10,443 nucleotides of DNA from JAYUHK01 sp043778415 (GTDB lineage Bacteria; Bacteroidota; Bacteroidia; Chitinophagales; Saprospiraceae), in the NCBI GenBank assembly GCA_043778415.1, contig JAYWGG010000005.1, positions 1-10,443 of the forward strand. The letters are read 5' to 3'. Positions 1 to 5,005 of this stretch are shown here, piece by piece. Below the pieces are notes generated by a model. The model was given only the letters and a program-made list of their open reading frames with translations, did not search any database and was not told the DNA's origin. Position 1 is the first letter of the stretch. Each line of letters begins with the position of its first letter. The position numbers and the translations under genes were made by a program.

Positions 1-117
1 CACCCAGTTTTTGGGGAGTTCCGCCAAGACGAGTGGGATAGATTTTTCTTCATTGTACGCCGGAATCACGGCTATAATATGAACATTGGACTCTAACTTT
101 CTACGAATTTCCGACAT
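1..117 (-). CDS. Family 2 glycosyltransferase, N-terminal fragment (cut by window edge)
   Basis: The reading frame starts at the ATG at 117 and stays open for 39 codons to base 1, so only the N-terminus is present. After a short polar lead (MSEIRRKLESNV) it reads HIIAVIPAYNEEKSIPLVL. This is the first beta-strand and nucleotide-sugar-binding loop of GT-A fold family 2 glycosyltransferases, where [VI]-[IV]-P-[AV]-Y-N-E-x-x-x-I is the classic opening. Such enzymes move a sugar from a nucleotide- or lipid-linked donor to lipid, glycan or polyprenyl acceptors at the inner face of the cytoplasmic membrane. Acceptor and sugar cannot be deduced from this fragment. The start lies 40 bp after the stop of the DUF2147 gene on the same strand, so the two may share a transcript. 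No Shine-Dalgarno sequence is evident. The family is well supported; the specific role is unknown. Confidence 0.82.
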   Translation of the reverse strand, partial: MSEIRRKLESNVHIIAVIPAYNEEKSIPLVLAELPKNWV

Positions 118-157
118 AAGTAATGAATAAAACGCTATTTTTTTATCGTTGGCTTTA

Positions 158-583
158 TTATTTTACTCGGTACCATGTTTGTGTGCGCCCGATGAGGCTA
201 ATTCCCAAAAATCCACGAACTTTGAGCGTATTGTTGTCTTCGAGCCACATTTTGCAGCTGTAAATTTTTCCTTTGGTGGGGTCTAATATTTGCCCGCCGA
301 CCCATTCGCTGCCGTTTTTGTATAAGTTTTCGACGATTAACATTCCCTTGACGGGTTGGTCTTTGCGGTAGTCGTCGCACTTGGTGCAGGCATCATTGAC
401 GTGTGCGGGGCGCAAAAGTTCTGCGACTTTTCCAGAATATTTTCCGTCTTTTTCCGTAATTTCTACATTCGATTTGGCGACGTGTTCCTCATCGTCGATG
501 GTTTTCCATACGCCAACGATGCTTTGCGAAAAAGCAGCAGCAGCAACTAATAAAAAAGCGGACAGCAAAAGTAATTTTTTCAT
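158..583 (-). CDS. Secreted DUF2147 family protein
   Basis: This 141-aa protein has a cleavable signal peptide: MKK, a hydrophobic core at residues 4-17, then A-F-S before Gln20. Signal peptidase I cleavage after Ser19 would leave an N-terminal glutamine, a common pattern in Bacteroidota. The mature part matches DUF2147: G-V-W-K-T near residue 24, a Y-S-G-K strand near 49, a Cys66-x-x-Cys69 pair, G-M-L-I-V near 80, W-V-G-G-Q-I-L-D-P near 94, G-K-I-Y near 105, and a C-terminal V-R-G-F-L-G...G-R-T-Q-T-W. DUF2147 proteins are small extracytoplasmic beta-rich proteins of unknown function; many end with this R-T-Q-x-W motif. The length is normal for the family and the gene appears intact. It lies between the higA-like gene (84 bp upstream) and the glycosyltransferase (40 bp downstream), all on the same strand. 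The family call is strong; the function is unknown. Confidence 0.9.
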   Translation of the reverse strand: MKKLLLLSAFLLVAAAAFSQSIVGVWKTIDDEEHVAKSNVEITEKDGKYSGKVAELLRPAHVNDACTKCDDYRKDQPVKGMLIVENLYKNGSEWVGGQILDPTKGKIYSCKMWLEDNNTLKVRGFLGISLIGRTQTWYRVK

Positions 584-603
584 ACAAAATAAGGTGTTGA
601 TAG

Positions 604-634
604 TAAAAATATGGTTGAATAAATATATTTCAAG
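604..634 (-). promoter_or_regulatory. Candidate promoter of the DUF2147 gene
   Basis: On the minus strand CTTG (631-634) is followed after exactly 19 bases by TATTTTTA (604-611). This is close to the Bacteroidota consensus TTTG-N19-TAnnTTTG: the -7 box misses only the final G and the -33 box misses one base. It would give a short leader of roughly 14 bases. The region is AT-rich, so a chance match is possible. Confidence 0.35.
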
Positions 635-666
635 TTTTTGACCAGTCGCTGGCGTTTGGGTTTGTT

Positions 667-1020
667 TTAGTAGGCTTGTATCAATATTTCGGTTGGAATA
701 TGAAGTCCGTCGTGGATTTGTCTAATCATTTCGAGAGAAAGTTTTCGTTTTCGATTCAAAATTTCACTCGCTCTACTTTTCAGTCCAACAATTTTAGCTA
801 AATCGGCTTGATTGTAGCCTAATTGCTCCATTCTAAACTTTATAGCTTCGACGGGGTCAGGAAATCCGATGGGAAAATTTTCGTTTTCGTAAGTGTCAAT
901 AAGCATACTTAACAGCTCTAATTCGTCGCCTTCAGTAGTATCTTTTTTTGCGTCAAAAATTATTTCAAGCCTTTCCATCGCCTGTTGATAATCATATTCT
1001 GTTTTTATCAGCTTGTTCAT
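667..1020 (-). CDS. higA: HigA-type antitoxin, XRE-family helix-turn-helix protein
   Basis: This 117-aa cytoplasmic protein has the typical two-part layout of the long HigA family. Residues 1-57 carry the conserved lead-in (I-K-T-E-x-D-Y-x-x-A-M-x-R-L, then E-G-D-E-L-E-L-L, ending F-P-D-P). An XRE helix-turn-helix follows at about 58-95: E-A-I-K-F-R-M-E-Q-L-G, recognition region around QADLAKIVGLKSRASEILN, then R-K-R-K-L-S-L. In characterised systems HigA neutralises the ribosome-dependent mRNA interferase HigB and represses the higBA promoter. HigB is normally encoded directly upstream. Here there is no intact higB: only a short HigB-like tail (stop two bases before this start) and then a copy of a dispersed repeat. 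The gene is therefore probably a solitary antitoxin left after loss of its toxin, possibly still a regulator. The start codon is fixed by the TAG-AT-ATG junction. Family certain; present-day role inferred. Confidence 0.9.
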   Translation of the reverse strand: MNKLIKTEYDYQQAMERLEIIFDAKKDTTEGDELELLSMLIDTYENENFPIGFPDPVEAIKFRMEQLGYNQADLAKIVGLKSRASEILNRKRKLSLEMIRQIHDGLHIPTEILIQAY

Positions 1021-1022
1021 AT

Positions 1023-1052
1023 CTAAATTTTATGTGCGTTTATTTTATCATA
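1023..1052 (-). pseudogene. higB: 3' remnant of a higB toxin gene
   Basis: Read on the minus strand, the bases before higA give Y-D-K-I-N-A-H-K-I-stop, with the TAG two bases before the higA ATG. Bacteroidota HigB toxins end in a very similar way (threonine-histidine-x-x-tyrosine-aspartate-lysine-isoleucine-aspartate, then a few residues). The tight stop-to-start spacing is that of a higBA operon. The tyrosine codon (1050-1052) is shared with the end of the inserted repeat; the unique part is eight codons plus the stop. The fragment is short, so the call rests on position as much as on sequence. Family resemblance is from memory, not from an alignment. Confidence 0.6.
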
Positions 1053-1159
1053 AGTTCTTACACTTAAATAGATGACATTTAATATTCGACATAATTCGTT
1101 GATTTTCAATAGTTTATGATGACTCAAAATTAAAAACTAAAAACTAAAAACTACTTATT
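1050..1159. repeat. Dispersed intergenic repeat, copy 1 (110 bp)
   Basis: This stretch matches 7651-7753 in the same orientation except for one substitution (T at 1056 versus C at 7657) and one extra 7-bp unit in an AAAAACT tract (three copies here, two there). Identity begins and ends sharply at ATAAGT and ACTTATT, so the ends form short inverted repeats. An internal inverted pair TTAAAT (1064-1069) / ATTTAA (1077-1082) could fold. No meaningful reading frame is present. It is too short to be an insertion sequence and resembles a non-autonomous miniature element or a small-RNA-like repeat. Here it separates the start of an operon from the HigB-like tail. I see no clear target-site duplication. 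Confidence 0.85.
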
Positions 1160-1200
1160 CTTAATACTTTATATTGCAAATTAATATTTTTTTCTCGCAT
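1144..1200 (-). pseudogene. 5' stub of a truncated gene running into the repeat (possible higB start)
   Basis: Downstream of a good promoter, GGAGG (1206-1210) lies five bases before an ATG at 1200. The frame reads M-R-E-K-N-I-N-L-Q-Y-K-V-L-R, then enters the repeat and stops after 18 codons. This geometry (promoter, ribosome-binding site, a few codons, repeat, HigB-like tail, higA) suggests that the first gene of the higBA operon was replaced internally. The residues themselves are not clearly HigB, which usually begins M-R followed by hydrophobic residues, so the identity is uncertain. A Shine-Dalgarno this strong is unusual for Bacteroidota and may be coincidental. The stub could also be a real leader peptide. 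Confidence 0.35.
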
Positions 1201-1216
1201 ATTCACCTCCGCGAAA

Positions 1217-1247
1217 CAAATGTACGCAGTTAAAAACATTTTTCAAA
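1217..1247 (-). promoter_or_regulatory. Promoter of the (broken) higBA operon
   Basis: On the minus strand TTTG (1244-1247) is followed by exactly 19 bases and then TACATTTG (1217-1224), a perfect match to the Bacteroidota vegetative promoter TTTG-N19-TAnnTTTG. Transcription would begin roughly 10 bases before the ATG at 1200, read through the repeat and reach higA. It lies immediately behind the rpsA terminator, as expected for an independent transcription unit. HigA would be expected to bind here if autoregulation persists; no clear palindromic operator was identified. Confidence 0.7.
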
Positions 1248-1252
1248 ATAAA

Positions 1253-1291
1253 AAAATCCCTGCCTATACTTTTGGTACAAACAGGGATTTT
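1253..1291 (-). terminator. Rho-independent terminator of rpsA
   Basis: AAAATCCCTG (1253-1262) and CAGGGATTTT (1282-1291) form a perfect 10-bp stem around a 19-base loop. The minus-strand transcript continues as a T-rich run (TTTTTTTATTTT overlapping and following the stem). It starts 27 bp after the rpsA stop codon. The loop is longer than usual but the stem and U-tract are convincing. The plus-strand side has only a short T-run, so termination is mainly in the rpsA direction. Confidence 0.88.
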
Positions 1292-1318
1292 ATATTCATT
1301 GCTTTGAGAGCCTCAAAG

Positions 1319-3172
1319 TTACTTTTGTTCGTCGAACTGCTTTTTCAAGTCTGCCAACGCATCAATATCGCCGAGCGTTGAACGCTCCACTTTCTCTTGC
1401 GTTTGCTTCACTACTTTGCGGACTTTCTCCTCTTCTTCCACTTTTTCTTTTATTACTGTGTCGTCTGCTTCTTTGCGAATATCTTCCAAATAGCGGGCGT
1501 GAGAAACTAAAATTCGCTTGTCGTCGCGATTGAACTCTATCACTTTTACCGTCAATTTGTCATCGACTTCTGCTGCTGAATTGTCTTCCTTACGAATGTG
1601 CTTGGAAGGTGCAAAAGCCTCTAAACCGTAAGGCAACTGCACGATTGCTCCGCGCTCGTCGCGGCGCAATACGGTTGCTTCGTGGTAAGAGCCGACTGGG
1701 AAAACCGTTTCGAAGGTATCCCAAGGATTTTCTTCGTTTTGCTTGTGTCCCAACGAAATTTTACGGCTTTGGGTGTCAATATCCAATATAACGACTTCGA
1801 TTTTGTTGCCTACTTTCGTAAATTCGGACGGGTGCGCAAAGCGGCGTGTCCAAGAAAGGTCAGAAATGTGTACCATTCCGCCGATGCCGTCCTCCAATTC
1901 GATGAATACACCGTAAGGAGTCAAGTTTTTCACTTCGCCTGTGTGGCGGCTTCCGACTGAATATTTATCTTCCACAGCACTCCACGGGTCGTTGGTCAGT
2001 TGCTTGATGCTCAAAGACATTTTGCGGTCGTCGCGGTCGAGCGTGACTACTTTTGCCTCGTGTTCTTGACCCAACTTGAAGTAATCGCGCGCGTTGATAG
2101 GCTGATTGCTCCAGCTCACTTCGGAGATGTGTACCAAACCCTCTACGCCCGGCTGGATTTCCAAGAATGCTCCGTAATCTTCTACATTGACTACCTTTCC
2201 TTTGATAATCGAACCCTCGACTACATCGGCAGCGAGGACTTCCCAAGGGTGCGGCAGCAACTGCTTGAGTCCCAACGAAATACGTTTTTTGTTTTCGTCG
2301 AAATCCAACACTACGACATTGATTTTTTGGTTCAATGTCAGCACTTCGCTCGGGTGGTTGATACGTCCCCACGAAATGTCGGTGATATAAAGCAAGCCAT
2401 CTACGCCGCCCAAATCCAAGAACGCTCCGAAATCGGTAATATTTTTTACCAAACCTTCGAGTACTTGACCTTTCTCCAAGCCAGCGATGATGTGTTCGCG
2501 TTGCTCCGCCAAATCACTTTCTATCAATGCTTTGTGAGAAATAACTGCGTTTTTAATCGTTTCGTTGATTTTGACGACCTTGAACTCCATTACTTTTCCG
2601 ACGTATTGGTCGTAATCCATGATAGGTTTGATGTCAATTTGAGAACCCGGAAGGAACGTTTCCAAACCAGATGCGTCCACGATGAGTCCGCCTTTGGTTT
2701 TTCCTGTGACTGTTCCTTTGATGACCGTTCCGTTGGTAAACGAATCGACGATATTTTGCCAAGCACGCAATAATTTTGCTTTGCGGCGAGAAAGCACGAG
2801 TTGTCCGCGTGCATTTTCTTGTTTTTCGACATACACATCAACATAGTCGCCGACTTGAAGGTCTGGCGTATCCCGAAATTCGGAAAGCGGCACCAAGCCG
2901 TCGGACTTGTAGTTGATGTCCAAGACGACATCGCTGCCAGTCATGGAAGAAACTTTGCCCTTCACGACTTCGCCCTCCAACACTGCGTTCATCGTAGCTG
3001 CGTACGAATCCTGAAATTTTTGTTGGTCTGACGGGGAGTATGCGAAAGATTGTCTTTTGCCGAGCGACCAGTTAAAGTCGTCGTGTGCTGCACGGGTGTG
3101 TGCTGCTTTTGCTGTTGCTTCGGTAGCGGTGGCTGTAGCCTCTGCGCCTAACAGATTCTTTTCTTCTGACAT
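1319..3172 (-). CDS. rpsA: 30S ribosomal protein S1
   Basis: This 617-aa protein consists of six consecutive S1 (OB-fold) RNA-binding domains at about residues 65-131, 147-215, 233-303, 319-391, 405-477 and 492-560. Domains 3-5 show the textbook pattern: G-x-V-x-x-I-T-D-F-G-A-F-L-D-L near 239, V-E-D-Y-G-A-F near 330 and L-T-P-Y-G-V-F near 417. Each is followed by G-L-[LV]-[HY]-I-[ST]-[DE]-[IVL]-S-W and a closing K-[RK]-[IM]-S-L motif. Residues 1-60 are an Ala/Thr/Glu-rich extension, and 565-617 a charged, probably helical tail. S1 binds single-stranded leader RNA and brings mRNA to the 30S subunit. The length fits Bacteroidota S1, which is longer than the 557-aa E. coli protein. The gene has its own promoter and terminator. 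The start follows an AT-rich leader without Shine-Dalgarno. Identification is secure. Confidence 0.97.
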   Translation of the reverse strand: MSEEKNLLGAEATATATEATAKAAHTRAAHDDFNWSLGKRQSFAYSPSDQQKFQDSYAATMNAVLEGEVVKGKVSSMTGSDVVLDINYKSDGLVPLSEFRDTPDLQVGDYVDVYVEKQENARGQLVLSRRKAKLLRAWQNIVDSFTNGTVIKGTVTGKTKGGLIVDASGLETFLPGSQIDIKPIMDYDQYVGKVMEFKVVKINETIKNAVISHKALIESDLAEQREHIIAGLEKGQVLEGLVKNITDFGAFLDLGGVDGLLYITDISWGRINHPSEVLTLNQKINVVVLDFDENKKRISLGLKQLLPHPWEVLAADVVEGSIIKGKVVNVEDYGAFLEIQPGVEGLVHISEVSWSNQPINARDYFKLGQEHEAKVVTLDRDDRKMSLSIKQLTNDPWSAVEDKYSVGSRHTGEVKNLTPYGVFIELEDGIGGMVHISDLSWTRRFAHPSEFTKVGNKIEVVILDIDTQSRKISLGHKQNEENPWDTFETVFPVGSYHEATVLRRDERGAIVQLPYGLEAFAPSKHIRKEDNSAAEVDDKLTVKVIEFNRDDKRILVSHARYLEDIRKEADDTVIKEKVEEEEKVRKVVKQTQEKVERSTLGDIDALADLKKQFDEQK

Positions 3173-3226
3173 AATAAGAATCTTGATTTTTTTAATGGTG
3201 AAAAAATATTTTTACTTACAAGGGCG

Positions 3227-3234
3227 CAAAGGTA
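3227..3234 (-). promoter_or_regulatory. -7 element of the rpsA promoter
   Basis: TACCTTTG on the minus strand is a perfect Bacteroidota -7 box (TAnnTTTG). It would give a leader of about 45-50 bases before the ATG at 3172. The expected -33 TTTG is not clear: only a TTTT lies 17 bases upstream (3252-3255). The leader is AT-rich and includes the self-complementary AAAAATATTTTT (3202-3213). It has no Shine-Dalgarno, which suits an S1-dependent start. Confidence 0.6.
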
Positions 3235-3315
3235 CTAAATCTTTTAAGATTAAAATTATTTTTTAATTATTTTTTTTTGGAAATTATTAAAATTTCACTT
3301 TGCTTCAACCCAAAA

Positions 3316-4749
3316 TCAATACTCAAACTCCATCTTTTGGCACGGAAAACCAAACAGACATTTTTCTTTGACCAGTGCGGCGACTTTGGTGGGTACGAAC
3401 TGCTCCCAGCCCGCCTCGTCGCCTTGCAGTGCGTGTAAAACTTCTTTCGAGAAAATATGCAAATAATTGGAGTTAAAGCCTTCTATATCCACTATCTGCT
3501 GACTGTCGAGCAAATGGCGATATAAAAATTTGATGCCCTCTGGGACAGGCAAATTTCGGCAATTCATCAACTCCGCACTGCCCTCCTGCATCGCTGGATA
3601 GACGTAGAGCTGAAACATTCGCGGAAACAACTCGCCGAAGGCAGAAAGCAAACTGCCGTCCACGTTCTGATAATATTTTTCGTTCACGAGGTCGAGTAGA
3701 GCTTTGATGCCCAACACCAGACCAAGTTTCTGAACCCGATAGTCGGAAAGATACGTAATAAGCCGTTGATGTTGTTCGCAGTTAGAGATGATGACGGTCT
3801 GCCCCATTGCGCAAAGCAGTTCGGCGCGGTCGAGGAAGTCGGCTTCGTCCAAGTTGCCGTCGAGCATCAAGTTATCGAGCGTTATTTCGGCTAACATACA
3901 GATTTTTTTGGGGTCGCTCATGTTGGGTTCGTGCCGAAACTGCTCGTAGGCAGCCCGAATCATATCCTGATTGACGAGCGTGAGCGGGCGGTAACTGCCA
4001 CGCAAAACCAATACATTTTTTTTGTATAAAAATTCAGACGCATGGACGTTTTGCCCGTCGGGACCGAACATCGCCACGTCCGTCATGTTGTGTTTCACCA
4101 AAAAAAGACTCAAAAGTCGGTTATCAACGTGCTTGAAGTCCGGACCCGTCAGCCGAATCATATCAATCGCCGCTCGTCCCTGCAAGCCGTCTATGAGCGA
4201 AAGCAGCATCATTTCTGGATTTTTGTTGTATCGAAAGCACGCATAAATCAAATTCACGCCCAATATGCCGACGGCTTGCTGCTGGAGGCGATTGTCATTG
4301 TCCAACATTCGGACGTGAATGACCAAGTCGTTAGGCAGCCCGTTGGGGTCGAGCTGAAAGCGAATGCCGAGCCAGCCGTCGCCGCGAATAGTTTTCGTAA
4401 AATTGAGGGCTGCAATCGTATCGGCAAATACAAAAAAATTGGTATCGGGGCGGTCATTTTGCAGGCGGCTTTCCATGAGGTCGTACTCGTGTTCGAGCAT
4501 CGTATAGAGGCGATTTTCGCAAACATATCGTCCGCTCGGCTCCGCGCCATAAATCTGGTCGGAATAAACTTTGTCGTAGGCGGACATCGTCTTGGCTATC
4601 GTGCCTGCCGCCGCGCCTGCCTGAAAAAAATAGCGAGCGACTTCCTGTCCAGCTCCGATTTCGGCAAAAGTGCCGTAAATACTGTCGTCCAAATTAATTT
4701 CTAAAGCTTTTTGCTCTGGCTCTAATGCTTTGCGTTGCGCTAATTCCAT
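3316..4749 (-). CDS. Conserved 477-aa cytoplasmic protein of unknown function
   Basis: I do not recognise an assigned function. The N-terminal block looks most conserved: INLDDSIYGTFAEIGAGQEV (residues 18-37), then A-R-Y-F-F-Q-A-G-A-A-A-G-T-I-A-K-T-M-S-A-Y-D-K (38-60) and a G-R-Y-V-C-E-x-R-L motif near 73. Further segments are G-D-G-W-L-G-I-R-F-Q near 123, G-I-L-G-V-N-L-I-Y-A near 161, and R-A-A-I-D-M-I-R-L-T-G-P-D near 192. No signal peptide or membrane-spanning segment is seen. From memory, relatives of similar length occur in Bacteroidota and other phyla under unreliable automatic names such as TonB-dependent receptor or nicotinate-nucleotide adenylyltransferase. Neither fits: there is no export signal or barrel pattern and no nucleotidyltransferase H-x-G-H motif. 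It lies 143 bp upstream of rpsA on the same strand and diverges from cysS. The frame is intact. Confidence 0.85.
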   Translation of the reverse strand: MELAQRKALEPEQKALEINLDDSIYGTFAEIGAGQEVARYFFQAGAAAGTIAKTMSAYDKVYSDQIYGAEPSGRYVCENRLYTMLEHEYDLMESRLQNDRPDTNFFVFADTIAALNFTKTIRGDGWLGIRFQLDPNGLPNDLVIHVRMLDNDNRLQQQAVGILGVNLIYACFRYNKNPEMMLLSLIDGLQGRAAIDMIRLTGPDFKHVDNRLLSLFLVKHNMTDVAMFGPDGQNVHASEFLYKKNVLVLRGSYRPLTLVNQDMIRAAYEQFRHEPNMSDPKKICMLAEITLDNLMLDGNLDEADFLDRAELLCAMGQTVIISNCEQHQRLITYLSDYRVQKLGLVLGIKALLDLVNEKYYQNVDGSLLSAFGELFPRMFQLYVYPAMQEGSAELMNCRNLPVPEGIKFLYRHLLDSQQIVDIEGFNSNYLHIFSKEVLHALQGDEAGWEQFVPTKVAALVKEKCLFGFPCQKMEFEY

Positions 4750-4793
4750 ACAAGATTCGTGAAGTTGCGTTGCGAATAAAAAATATGTTCGGA

Positions 4794-4801
4794 CAAAGAT
4801 A
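4794..4801 (-). promoter_or_regulatory. -7 promoter element of the 477-aa gene
   Basis: TATCTTTG on the minus strand is a perfect TAnnTTTG box, placed to give a leader of about 35-40 bases before the ATG at 4749. A -33 box is imperfect: TTTTC lies about 21 bases upstream, inside a dyad TTTTCA-TT-TGAAAA (4814-4827) that could be an operator or chance. No matching promoter for the divergent cysS gene could be identified in 4802-5005, which is AT-rich and otherwise featureless. Confidence 0.6.
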
Positions 4802-5005
4802 CAGAAAAATTATTTTTCATTTGAAAACGCCGACGTAATAAAAGAATTTTCTGCACCGCACGATGAAGAGTAATCGCAAAAAATCAGACCGAATATTTTA
4901 AGTACGCATAAAATTCCGTTTTATTTTTCAAAAAATAAAATCAAAAATAACAATAACAGTTCCTTATTTTGAAACAAAAATATACTCCAAAAACGTTTTA
5001 GCACT

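Noticed and set aside
642..652. CCAG-TCG-CTGG hairpin between higA and the DUF2147 gene as a terminator
   Set aside because: The stem is only four pairs with a three-base loop and no following T-run on the minus strand.
1131..1158. AAAAACT tandem units as a possible CRISPR-like array
   Set aside because: Units are 7 bp with no spacers. This is a short tandem tract inside the dispersed repeat.
2000..2773. Long plus-strand open frame (257 codons) opposite rpsA
   Set aside because: It lies wholly antisense to strongly conserved S1 domains, and its translation has no recognisable motif. It is a by-product of rpsA codon usage.
3279..3305. GAAATT/AATTTC hairpin after the 477-aa gene as a terminator
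   Set aside because: The stem is purely A/T apart from one pair, and on the minus strand it is followed by an A-run, not T. Termination there is not supported.
4042..4704. 220-codon plus-strand open frame opposite the 477-aa gene
   Set aside because: The minus-strand frame is longer, has conserved-looking motifs and a promoter. The plus-strand translation shows no domain and has no supporting signals.
3316..4749. Naming the 477-aa protein a nicotinate-nucleotide adenylyltransferase or TonB-dependent receptor
   Set aside because: There is no H-x-G-H nucleotidyltransferase motif, no signal peptide, no plug or barrel pattern. Such names would be transferred annotation errors.
4814..4827. TTTTCA-TT-TGAAAA dyad as a definite operator
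   Set aside because: It is A/T-dominated and short in an AT-rich spacer. It is mentioned only as a possible site near the -33 region; no regulator family can be tied to it.
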